Translations under genes and position numbers: made by a program
Assembly (NCBI RefSeq): GCF_042663585.1
Contig: NZ_JBHTAN010000001.1
Span: 124,001-188,000 of the forward strand
From: Natranaeroarchaeum sp042663585
GTDB lineage: Archaea > Halobacteriota > Halobacteria > Halobacteriales > Natronoarchaeaceae
DNA length: 64,000 bases
Reading direction: 5' to 3'
Notes under the pieces: generated by a model
Databases searched by the model: none
The model's input: only the letters and a program-made list of their open reading frames with translations
What the model was told of the DNA's origin: nothing
Shown here: positions 18,249-25,734 of the stretch, piece by piece
Position numbering within the stretch: the stretch's first letter is position 1
Layout: each line of letters starts with the position of its first letter

Positions 18249-18602
18249 ATGCCTGAAGCACTTGCCGATCAGGACTGTGAAGCATGCACCTCCGAGGACG
18301 AACCCCTCACAGAGGAGGAATACCGCGAGTATGTTGCAGAGATCGACAGCGAGGTCTGGGATGTCGTCGACGACCACCATCTCGAGGGCATGTACGAGTT
18401 CGAGGATTTCCGCGACGCACTGGAGTTCACCTACGAAATCGGTGAACTCGCCGAAGACGAGTGGCACCACCCCGATATCCATCTCCAGTGGGGAGAGGTA
18501 ACGGTCGAGATGTGGACGCACAAAATCGACGGGCTACACAAGACGGACTTCATTATGGCCGCACGGATGGATCGAATCCACGACGAGTACGTGCCGGAGT
18601 GA
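18249..18602 (+). CDS. pterin-4a-carbinolamine dehydratase
   Basis: This 117-residue protein has the family signature EWHHPDIHLQWGEVTVEMWTH and ends DGLHKTDFIMAARMD. It is expected to dehydrate 4a-hydroxytetrahydrobiopterin. In archaea such proteins may also act in molybdopterin-linked or other pterin recycling, which would suit a window with a molybdoenzyme. I chose the ATG at 18249, because GTATATTA at 18218-18225 is at the right distance for a leaderless start. An earlier ATG at 18186 would add 21 residues unlike the family. Confidence 0.88.
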   Translation: MPEALADQDCEACTSEDEPLTEEEYREYVAEIDSEVWDVVDDHHLEGMYEFEDFRDALEFTYEIGELAEDEWHHPDIHLQWGEVTVEMWTHKIDGLHKTDFIMAARMDRIHDEYVPE

Positions 18603-18686
18603 GCGACCCGCGGGATGCGGCCTGCACTACACTTCTGTTGGACCACATGTCTGGACAGAATACGAAGACTCCGTAGAGCCGACCGT

Positions 18687-19727
18687 TTAGAACGGGGCCT
18701 CGAAATCGGGCGTTGCCGTCCCTGTGGATTCGCCAATGTCGGATTTACCGATCTGGACTCTGAACTCGCCTTGTTCTTTCTTCTGGTACTCCCAGCGGAA
18801 CTCCGCACCCGCTTCGGCCTCGAACTGGTGATAGAGCGGCTTTGGGTCGTGGTCGTTGATCAGCACGAATCCCTCCCCGTCCTGTAGCGCCTCGTAGGAC
18901 TCGAAGATCAGTTCGTGGCGTTTCGCCGGTGGGAACTGCCGGACGTCGAGTTCGTCAGTAATCGTCAGTTCCTCGCTAGACTGTTGATCCTGGGACTCGG
19001 ACTCTCCCGTGTCGGCATCCCCCTTCGTGATCCAGACACGACAGCGGCCATGCTCTTTCTCCCGGACGTCCCACTCGAACCGCTCGCCGTACTGCTGGCT
19101 GAACTCCCTGTGAAGCGGTCGTGGCTCGTGGGGAGCGATCAGCTCCAGGATATCCCCGGCCGAAAGGTTGCTGAAACGGTGATGGATGGTCGGATGTCGC
19201 TCCTGTTTCGGTATCTCGCGGACGTCGAAGGACGCCGCCACGGCCTCGTTCCCACTGGTGCTGGTCTCCGTTTTGAGTATCTCCACTTTCCAGGCGTCCG
19301 ACTCGCGACTGCGATACTCCCAGTCGATACCCTCACCGTGCATGGAACGGAGTTCGTGATACAGCGGTTTCGGATCGTGATCGTTGACGAGAACGAACCC
19401 GTTGCCTGGGTCGAGATTTTCGAATGTTTCGGTCAGGATCGAGTGTCGTTGCTGTGGCGGTAGCTCGCGGACGTCGAACTCGGTCAGTTCTGCGGTACTC
19501 TCACCGGTCGGGCGAGCGGTAACAGCCCAGGTGTCCGGTCCGTCTTCCTCGTATGTCCACGTTAGCGATCGATCCTCCGTAATCTGGGCCTGATAGAGCG
19601 CTGGGCCGGGGTCTCGATCAGCAGTGATCGTCACTACGTTATCCGGTTCGGCCTCGTGGAGTGCTGCCAGAATCTCCATCCGTGCTTGACCAGGCGGCGT
19701 TTCAGTCACGTCGATATCGGATACCAT
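18687..19727 (-). CDS. protein with four tandem DUF2249 domains
   Basis: From the ATG at 19727 the protein is 346 residues with four DUF2249 units at about 4-74, 84-152, 167-235 and 258-330. Units 2 and 4 keep the full NDHDPKPLYH motif; unit 3 has APHEPRPLHR and unit 1 ADRDPGPALYQ, so the ends of the series have diverged. Starting at 19727 begins unit 1 directly; a longer frame to 19853 adds 42 residues that run through the divergent promoter. The family is linked to nitrogen-oxide respiration and hemerythrin domains, but its ligand is unknown. Confidence 0.85.
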   Translation of the reverse strand: MVSDIDVTETPPGQARMEILAALHEAEPDNVVTITADRDPGPALYQAQITEDRSLTWTYEEDGPDTWAVTARPTGESTAELTEFDVRELPPQQRHSILTETFENLDPGNGFVLVNDHDPKPLYHELRSMHGEGIDWEYRSRESDAWKVEILKTETSTSGNEAVAASFDVREIPKQERHPTIHHRFSNLSAGDILELIAPHEPRPLHREFSQQYGERFEWDVREKEHGRCRVWITKGDADTGESESQDQQSSEELTITDELDVRQFPPAKRHELIFESYEALQDGEGFVLINDHDPKPLYHQFEAEAGAEFRWEYQKKEQGEFRVQIGKSDIGESTGTATPDFEAPF

Positions 19728-19771
19728 TATCTCGTATCCGACGTCGCCGGCATGATGGGTAGGTCCTGTGG

Positions 19772-19783
19772 CGAACAGATTCG
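19772..19783. promoter_or_regulatory. palindrome CGAA-CAGA-TTCG in the divergent promoter region
   Basis: The site is 45 bases before the four-domain DUF2249 start (leftward) and 65 bases before the dehydrogenase ATG (rightward). It could serve either gene. It has the same core as the sites at 3165, 16094 and 21135. Confidence 0.45.
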
Positions 19784-19847
19784 GGACATGCAGTTCGTGG
19801 CCAGCGTTCGGAACAATCGTTAGGTGCTGGACAGCGTATGGGAGCGT

Positions 19848-20777
19848 ATGCATCTAGAGACCCTTTGCATCGACGGGTCGGTATCGGTACTCTTTCCGCC
19901 AGAACTGCTGCGCGAGAAGTTGAGCGACCTACCAGTCGAGATTGTCATCCTCGACGATTCGATAGACGAACTCTCCACAGACCAGGGTGTGGTGACACTC
20001 GCTTATCGCGAGGCGTTCCTCGACGCCGGATGGGTTCACTCGGTCCAAGCGGGGGTCGATCGCTTCCCTCTCGATCGGTTCCAGGAGGCTGACGTCTATC
20101 TTACGAACTCGACGGGCATCCATGGCGACGCGATCGGAGAGACCGTTGCGAGCTACCTTCTCGCGCTCGCCCGACGACTGCACGAACACGTGGCGAATCA
20201 GCAACGAGCGAACTGGTCACAGCCCGACTGGAACGAAGCGTGGACGGTTAGCGGCGAGACGGCCTGTGTCGTCGGTATCGGTGGGCTTGGGCGAGGTATC
20301 GTCGACCGACTGAACGGTCTCGGACTCGACGTGATCGGTGTCCGGCGAACACCGACACCGGAACCCGGTGTCAAGAAGGTCTACACGCCTGATCAACTAC
20401 AAGCGGCCGTTTCGGACGCGCGGTTTGTCGTTCTGGCCGTTCCGCTCACGGAGCAGACCCGTCGGATGGTTGGTCGTGACACCTTCGAAGCAATGCGCGA
20501 GGACGCGTATCTCGTCAATGTAGCTCGTGGCAGTGTCGTCGATCAAAATGCACTCGTGACGGCGCTCGAAGACGGATCTATCGCAGGGGCCGCACTGGAC
20601 GTCTTCGAGACCGAGCCGTTGCCCGAGTCCTCGCCCCTATGGGAGATGGACGACGTAATCGTCTCGCCGCACTGCGGAGCCTTCACGCGCGACTACTACG
20701 AGCACGTCGGAGCGCTGGTCCGCGAAAGCGTTACTCGAATTCGTACCGGCGATGAGCCGGTTAACCGAGTCGTTTGA
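19848..20777 (+). CDS. D-2-hydroxyacid dehydrogenase
   Basis: This 309-residue protein has the NAD-binding glycine motif VVGIGGLGRGIVDRL (about 140-155) and the three catalytic residues of the D-isomer dehydrogenase family: Arg in NVARGSVVD, Glu in DVFETEPLP and His in SPHCGAFTRDY. The substrate cannot be read from sequence (D-lactate, glycerate or phosphoglycerate are options). I start at the ATG at 19848 rather than 19824, because the protein then begins at the first beta-strand. Confidence 0.88.
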   Translation: MHLETLCIDGSVSVLFPPELLREKLSDLPVEIVILDDSIDELSTDQGVVTLAYREAFLDAGWVHSVQAGVDRFPLDRFQEADVYLTNSTGIHGDAIGETVASYLLALARRLHEHVANQQRANWSQPDWNEAWTVSGETACVVGIGGLGRGIVDRLNGLGLDVIGVRRTPTPEPGVKKVYTPDQLQAAVSDARFVVLAVPLTEQTRRMVGRDTFEAMREDAYLVNVARGSVVDQNALVTALEDGSIAGAALDVFETEPLPESSPLWEMDDVIVSPHCGAFTRDYYEHVGALVRESVTRIRTGDEPVNRVV

Positions 20778-20892
20778 GGCGTATATCTTCGACGAACACC
20801 CACGCAGTTTCGTGAAGATGGATCGGACAGGAACTACCGGGTGGATCAGTGCGGTCCAGCAGAGTATATCGCCACAGTGCTAGAGGAGTATC

Positions 20893-21000
20893 TCACTCGG
20901 ACTGGAACAGTCGCCCACAGTCGGGACATTCCCCCTCAACTACCGCAACCTCCCGCTGACAGTCCGGACAGTACTTTCGGCGACAGGGTTGTTCGCCCAT
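20893..21000 (-). CDS. 35-residue zinc-finger microprotein
   Basis: A short frame on the minus strand encodes MGEQPCRRKYCPDC and then ECPDCGRLFQSE before the stop. The two CPDC knuckles, 11 residues apart, are the treble-clef or zinc-ribbon pattern of haloarchaeal small CPxCG proteins. The frame is intact, acidic at its end, and stands in a gap of about 400 bases with no other gene. A palindrome CGAA-ATT-TTCG lies four bases before its ATG. The target is unknown; such proteins are thought to bind nucleic acid or protein. Confidence 0.65.
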   Translation of the reverse strand: MGEQPCRRKYCPDCQREVAVVEGECPDCGRLFQSE

Positions 21001-21003
21001 TGG

Positions 21004-21014
21004 CGAAATTTTCG
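21004..21014. promoter_or_regulatory. palindrome CGAA-ATT-TTCG upstream of the 35-residue gene
   Basis: A perfect inverted repeat with four-base arms and a three-base spacer sits directly before the start codon of the leftward microprotein gene, about 170 bases before the rightward CGCGG-type gene. The spacing matches the site at 3257. Confidence 0.3.
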
Positions 21015-21119
21015 TTCCGAGAGTTGAAAAATCACGTGCACCCCCTCACCGGGTCCGTGCTATCGGATGTTCCGTCGACGACAGAGGAGTTCCTCGCCGT
21101 TCTGAAGCCGTTGGTTGCC

Positions 21120-21146
21120 CTATAAAAACACTCGCGAAGATATTCG
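21120..21146 (+). promoter_or_regulatory. TATA element and CGAA-GATA-TTCG palindrome before the CGCGG-type gene
   Basis: CTATAAAAAC at 21120-21129 is a good TATA box. The palindrome at 21135-21146 follows it by five bases, the same order as in the nar promoter. The predicted leader to the ATG at 21186 would be about 30-35 bases. Confidence 0.5.
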
Positions 21147-21185
21147 TCAAAGAGTATTCCCGGCATGGTAACAACACAATGAGAT

Positions 21186-21491
21186 ATGTCCAAAAGAGCG
21201 AGGCGATACGAGGGACGTGAACCGGTCACCCGTTGCGTACACGACCGACCATGGGTTGCAAATCTCGAGTCCTCCGCACACGCAATCGACCGCGGATTAG
21301 TCGTCAGCGAAGCTATCGACGCCATCGAGCAAACGGTTCCGGGGACCCGTGTCGACCTAATTACTCACAAGCGTCATGGAGACCCCGCCGCGTATCTGTA
21401 TTCACGGCTCGAATCTCGGTTCGATCATATCGGCCTCTCGGCCGATGGGCGATGTCACTGTGGCGGATACGTGACCTCGGTGGTGGTCTAA
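21186..21491 (+). CDS. CGCGG-type small protein (possible radical-SAM-modified peptide)
   Basis: This 101-residue protein has the layout I recall for the haloarchaeal CGCGG family: a central VHDRPWVANLESSAHAIDRG, then DLITHKRHGDPAAYLYSRL, ending CHCGGYVTSVVV. The C-terminal motif is CHCGG rather than CGCGG. That family is annotated as putative ribosomal peptides modified by a radical SAM enzyme; I see no radical SAM gene in this window. It is followed after one base by a cupin gene, probably the same transcript. The family assignment is from memory. Confidence 0.6.
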   Translation: MSKRARRYEGREPVTRCVHDRPWVANLESSAHAIDRGLVVSEAIDAIEQTVPGTRVDLITHKRHGDPAAYLYSRLESRFDHIGLSADGRCHCGGYVTSVVV

Positions 21492-21492
21492 G

Positions 21493-21879
21493 ATGCCGCG
21501 AATCGACTTCGATGCTGAACGGTCCTACGACGACGAGCAGTTCACGGCAAACGGCGTCTTTCAAAGCGATCACAAAAAGGTCGTCTGTGGCTATTTCGAG
21601 CCGGAACAGTTCATTCCGGTCCACGCACCGAGCAGCGACCTGACGGTCATCGTTCGGTCCGGTCGGGGGGTCGTCCGCGACGGCGACACCGAACACGATG
21701 TCGAAGAGGGCGATATCGTCATCGTCGAAGCGGATACGGAGCGCGGCATCAAAGCCGATGAGGACTCCAGATTGGAGGCGGTACTGGTGACCGCACCACC
21801 GCCAACCGACGCCGAACACGACCCAGTACGCGAGGGGCTTCGGACCGGACAGTTCGATCCGCGCAGTGAGCAGTCATGA
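21493..21879 (+). CDS. cupin-domain protein
   Basis: This 128-residue single-domain cupin has a beta-barrel pattern (FIPVHAPSSDLTVIVRSGRGVVRDGD...VEEGDIVIVEADTERGIKA). Of the usual metal ligands only one His (in PVHAP) is plain, so it may not bind metal, or it may use a different set. It begins one base after the stop of the CGCGG-type gene and is probably cotranscribed. Similar cupins bind small molecules or act as redox-related accessory factors. Confidence 0.78.
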   Translation: MPRIDFDAERSYDDEQFTANGVFQSDHKKVVCGYFEPEQFIPVHAPSSDLTVIVRSGRGVVRDGDTEHDVEEGDIVIVEADTERGIKADEDSRLEAVLVTAPPPTDAEHDPVREGLRTGQFDPRSEQS

Positions 21880-21958
21880 CGACTGCTCATACTATCGACG
21901 ACCACGACGGCGAGCCATGCGCGAACTCCGTTCCGAGAAGTTGCTCGGCGAGGCTAAC

Positions 21959-23734
21959 TCACTCTTCGTAGTAGTATTCGCCGCTGGCCTGTTGCTTCCT
22001 GTCGAGTTGGCTCCCCGGCTTGTTGACCCGCGGTCGGCCCGTCCCTTCGTCGCGCCGGAAGGTGATGCCGAGCGAGGAGAGAAACGCGTTCATACCGTCT
22101 CTAAGTGACTGTGGCGGGGTTGCACGGCCGTTCTCTCCTGACGTCCCCTCGAACACAGTAACCCGGTCGGCAACCCGGTCGATCACGAAGAGGTCGTGGT
22201 CGACGACGAGAACGGGCTTGTCCGTCTGATCGCTGAATCGGGAGATCTGATCGGCGAGGGAGACCCGCCGGTCAACGTCCAGAAACGCGGATGGCTCGTC
22301 GATGAGGTACAGATCCGCCTCACGGGCGAGGCAGAGCGCGATGCCGACTCGCTGGAGTTCGCCACCGGAGAGCGAGTCGAGCGACCGGTCGTACAACGAC
22401 TCGATTTCGAAGGGATCGCGGATCCGCGTTATGAAGGCCTGTGAACGGATGTCCGTGATCGGTTGGAACTGGCTCCGAACCGTTTGGTCACTGTCTGCGC
22501 TGAGATGCTGTGGCTTGTACGAGACAGTCGGCGAAACCGGAACGGTCCCGTCGTCAGCATCGAGGCTTCCGGCCAGGAGTTTCACGAACGTCGTTTTCCC
22601 GAGCGCGTTCTCTCCGACGATACCGATGGACTCCCCTGCGTGAATCTCTCCGGGGTGGACGGTGAGCGAGAACCCCGGGAACGACTTCTCCAGTTCCGGA
22701 TAGTCGAGCACGGTCTCCGAATCGGAAAACGGATTTTCGAGAGCCTGGGCGAACTCGATCGACCGGCGTCGGATTTGGACGTTCTCCTCTTGCAGATAGC
22801 CCTCAAGAAACTGGTTGATGCCGTCACGGACGGATAGCCGCTGAGATACGACGCCGAAACTACCTGGTTCGCCGTACAGGACGTGAATCCCGTCCGAGAC
22901 CAGGTCCAGTGTAGCCAGATCGTGTTCGACGACGAGCGCCGCCGCATTGGACTCCCGGACGTGATCGTGAATCGCCCGTGCGACGGTGGTTCGTTGCTTG
23001 ACGTCGAGAAACGAGGATGGCTCGTCGAACAGATAGAGGTCTGCATCGGTCGCCAGCGTCGAGGCGATAGCGACCCGCTGGCGTTCGCCGCCAGAGAGAT
23101 CAGCCAGGGACCGCTCCAAGATCGGTCGCAGTCCGAGTTCGTCGACGAGTGGATCCGAATCCTCTAATCGATCAGCCAGAAGTTCTCGGACCGTCCCGGC
23201 GTCGTCGGAGAGGGTGTCGACCCGCTGCTCTTTGTAGGCCGTCGTAATCTCCCCGTCCCGAAGCCGTTCGAGATGGGTCTGGAGGGTCGTCCCGCGGAAC
23301 GATGTGACCGCCTGATCCCAGTCGAGTTCCTCCTCGGCGCCGAAGTTAGGGACGGAATCGCCGGCCAGGATTCGAAGGGCTGTACTCTTTCCGATCCCGT
23401 TCCGGCCCAGAAGTCCGACGACCTCCCCATCCCTGGGCGCAGGGAGGTTGTGCAGTCGGAACCCGTTGTCTCCGTACTGGTGGACGAGCTGGCCGCTCGC
23501 GGACGGGAGCGGAAGGATTTTGATCGCATCGTTGGGAATCTTCTTCTCGATGAGTTTGTGTTCGGCCATCACGTTCGCATCGTCGATGTGGAGTTCGCCA
23601 TCGTCGGTGACGTGAAAGCCTTCGTGCCCTGATCGGTTCAGCGGGTCGTACTTGAGCGCGATATCCCGCACTTCGTCGGTGACCTCGTACTGGTCGATGA
23701 TCGCGACGTATTCTTCTGATTCTGTGTTTGTCAT
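21959..23734 (-). CDS. ABCE1/RLI paralogue without the iron-sulfur domain cysteines
   Basis: This 591-residue protein has twin ABC domains with Walker A GRNGIGKST (about 110-118) and GENALGKTT, signatures LSGGERQRV and LSGGELQRV, and Walker B DEPSSFLD and DEPSAFLD. The C-terminus (FRRDEGTGRPRVNKPGSQLD...GEYYY) is that of ABCE1, the ribosome-recycling ATPase. The N-terminal 75 residues align with the two [4Fe-4S] ferredoxin units but contain no cysteine; CPVNR of true ABCE1 is DPLNR here. It should bind ribosomes or a related partner without iron-sulfur switching. A normal ABCE1 is presumably elsewhere in the genome. Confidence 0.9.
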   Translation of the reverse strand: MTNTESEEYVAIIDQYEVTDEVRDIALKYDPLNRSGHEGFHVTDDGELHIDDANVMAEHKLIEKKIPNDAIKILPLPSASGQLVHQYGDNGFRLHNLPAPRDGEVVGLLGRNGIGKSTALRILAGDSVPNFGAEEELDWDQAVTSFRGTTLQTHLERLRDGEITTAYKEQRVDTLSDDAGTVRELLADRLEDSDPLVDELGLRPILERSLADLSGGERQRVAIASTLATDADLYLFDEPSSFLDVKQRTTVARAIHDHVRESNAAALVVEHDLATLDLVSDGIHVLYGEPGSFGVVSQRLSVRDGINQFLEGYLQEENVQIRRRSIEFAQALENPFSDSETVLDYPELEKSFPGFSLTVHPGEIHAGESIGIVGENALGKTTFVKLLAGSLDADDGTVPVSPTVSYKPQHLSADSDQTVRSQFQPITDIRSQAFITRIRDPFEIESLYDRSLDSLSGGELQRVGIALCLAREADLYLIDEPSAFLDVDRRVSLADQISRFSDQTDKPVLVVDHDLFVIDRVADRVTVFEGTSGENGRATPPQSLRDGMNAFLSSLGITFRRDEGTGRPRVNKPGSQLDRKQQASGEYYYEE

Positions 23735-24302
23735 TATCGTATTGCCGCTCGGGTCGCCCGTGCTGAGACGTGAGTGCTGCGTTCGTCGAGGAACCGACAG
23801 TGGGGCGAAGACGCCTCACCGATGCGGCGGTCGGTTACGGCACTCCGTCAAAAAATCGCGCTCGACTTCCCGCGTCTCGCAGACCCTCCCGGTACGTTCC
23901 TTGTTCGCCCTTTGGTGATCACCGAATGTGGGCTTGACGGTACAGATTGTCCGTGATAGGAGTGAACATCTCAAGACTAAGTAGCTCATTCAAATTATTT
24001 TTCTTTAGATATATAACAGCAAATTACTACTCACTATACGTCGAATTATTTATTGAAGATACTCTTAATTTCTAATACTATATTTTATCACACGCTGAAT
24101 ATAGGCCGCAAATCGTTCACTCCCCGCCTGCTAGATATTGATCTCGAACAACGTCTTGATATGGAATTGAAGTAGACGGACGTAGTCGTCGCGGCTCTCG
24201 TCTACCCTCCTGAAACGATTAAGCGGATCTCTCTCGTAGTTCTCGTATGTCGACAGTTGGTACAGATCGATCACGCGAACTCGATCAAAGTGAGGGGGTT
24301 CT
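23735..24302. other. 568-base gap with an A+T-rich island
   Basis: No supportable gene is present. Bases about 23975-24115 are strongly A+T-rich against the GC-rich surroundings, with runs such as AAATTATTTTTCTTTAG and TTATTTATTGAAG. It may be a promoter-rich boundary, an old insertion scar or a replication-related tract. The strand-minus frame at 24131-24334 is not convincing. Confidence 0.5.
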
Positions 24303-25040
24303 GTGAGTCTCTTCGGACGGCTCTCGTTCGTCATACGGTCGTGGGCGAACGCTCTGTTGAACCGAGTTTCCGATCCAAAGGCTGAACTGGACTACTCGTA
24401 TGAACAACTGCGCGACGAGTTACAGGCGATCAACCGTGGAATCGCTGAAGTCACGACCCAGAAGAAACGTCTGGAAATGCACCGCACTCGCCTTCGCTCG
24501 AACGTCGAGAAACACGACGATCAGGTCCGCGAAGCGATCCGTCAGGATCGGGACGATCTGGCCAGGCGTGCGCTCGAAAAGAAGCACACAACCACCGAGC
24601 AGATTGCGGATCTGGAAGAACAGATCGAGCGTCTCCAGGCGACGCAGGACCAGATGGTCGAACGTCAGGTCGCGCTCCGCGGCCGAATAGAGGGCTTCCG
24701 AACACAAAAGGAGGTGTTGAAAGCTCGCCACGAGGCCGCCCGGGCCTCTGCCCGCGTTGCCGAGTCGTTCAGCGGCGTCGGCGGTGATCTAACGGACGTG
24801 AACCGCGCCATCGAACGCGCGACCGAACGTACCGAGCAGATGGAAGCGCGAGCGGCCGCCCTCGAGGAACTAGAGGAGACCGGCGCCTTCGACGACATAC
24901 TCGCCGAAGGCGACGAGATCGACCGCGAACTGGACCGTCTCTCAACAGATCACAGAGTCGAGCAGGAACTCGAGGATCTGAAAGTCCAACTGGGGCGAGA
25001 CGCGGAGCTCCAGACGGAACTCGATGACCCGGCCAGCTAA
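24303..25040 (+). CDS. PspA/IM30 (Vipp1)-family membrane-associated coiled-coil protein
   Basis: The start is GTG at 24303. The 245-residue protein begins with an amphipathic helix (LFGRLSFVIRSWANALLNRVSDP) and the PspA hallmark DYSYEQLRDELQAINRGIAEV, then long charged coiled coils (about 30-150), and an acidic tail. PspA-like proteins assemble on membranes and protect them under envelope stress. In archaea the family is part of stress and membrane-repair responses. Confidence 0.88.
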   Translation: MSLFGRLSFVIRSWANALLNRVSDPKAELDYSYEQLRDELQAINRGIAEVTTQKKRLEMHRTRLRSNVEKHDDQVREAIRQDRDDLARRALEKKHTTTEQIADLEEQIERLQATQDQMVERQVALRGRIEGFRTQKEVLKARHEAARASARVAESFSGVGGDLTDVNRAIERATERTEQMEARAAALEELEETGAFDDILAEGDEIDRELDRLSTDHRVEQELEDLKVQLGRDAELQTELDDPAS

Positions 25041-25269
25041 ATGTGGTTATGAACGGATCGTCTCTACGAGCTTCGAGGAACGTGATCAGTCAGACTCACA
25101 GGCACTGTCGGCTCTGTCGAAACCCTAAATCGGCGATGTATTTCGGAAGTCCTGCTGAACACAGGGCGCATAGTTTGCAAGGTGACGGGTGACGTTTCGT
25201 CAAACTGGGACGGTTGCTGTAGGCGAGATACAACTCACCCGGTTTTAAGCGATCACAATAATGGGGTGG

Positions 25270-25277
25270 AATATATA
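25270..25277 (+). promoter_or_regulatory. TATA element of the 48-residue zinc-ribbon gene
   Basis: AATATATA, 27 bases before the ATG at 25304, the spacing for leaderless transcription. Confidence 0.5.
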
Positions 25278-25303
25278 GGTTTTGATGGTGTATACCCAGT
25301 AAG

Positions 25304-25450
25304 ATGGGGGTACTCGAGATCCTACGCGGTGAACGAGATGGCAGTAGCTGTGATCTCTACGAGTGTCGGAACTGTGGGGTGAAAGTCTCCCCAACGATAG
25401 ATGAGTGTCCAATCTGTGGATCCGCCGAAATCGCTTGCTTCAACTTCTAG
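25304..25450 (+). CDS. 48-residue zinc-ribbon protein
   Basis: The frame ATG at 25304 to TAG at 25450 encodes MGVLEILRGERDGSSC and then YECRNCGVKVSPTIDECPICG, a textbook CxxC-x10-CPxC zinc ribbon, ending IACFNF. A TATA element AATATATA at 25270-25277 gives leaderless spacing of 27 bases. The N-terminus GVLEILRGERDG is a form I associate with small haloarchaeal zinc ribbons. Function unknown. Confidence 0.72.
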   Translation: MGVLEILRGERDGSSCDLYECRNCGVKVSPTIDECPICGSAEIACFNF

Positions 25451-25734
25451 ATTCTGCATTCCGACGCCACCGAGAATCCTCATTGAAGGCTTCCATCCAA
25501 AGAGTTCAGTCCGATAAACGTAGCCTCTGTATCTTGACACGCGTTTCTTTCCAAACTCGGAGCAGATCAACGACATCGGCACTACGTTGCCCATCTGTAT
25601 TGACCGCACCATGGGTCTGAATGTGGTATCTGCTGAGGATTTCGACAAAGCCGACTGAATTGATGATTCGCTTCGCCGTCAATCACACCGGTAAATACCG
25701 AGCATCTTTTGATTTCCCCTACGTCTACGAAAGT

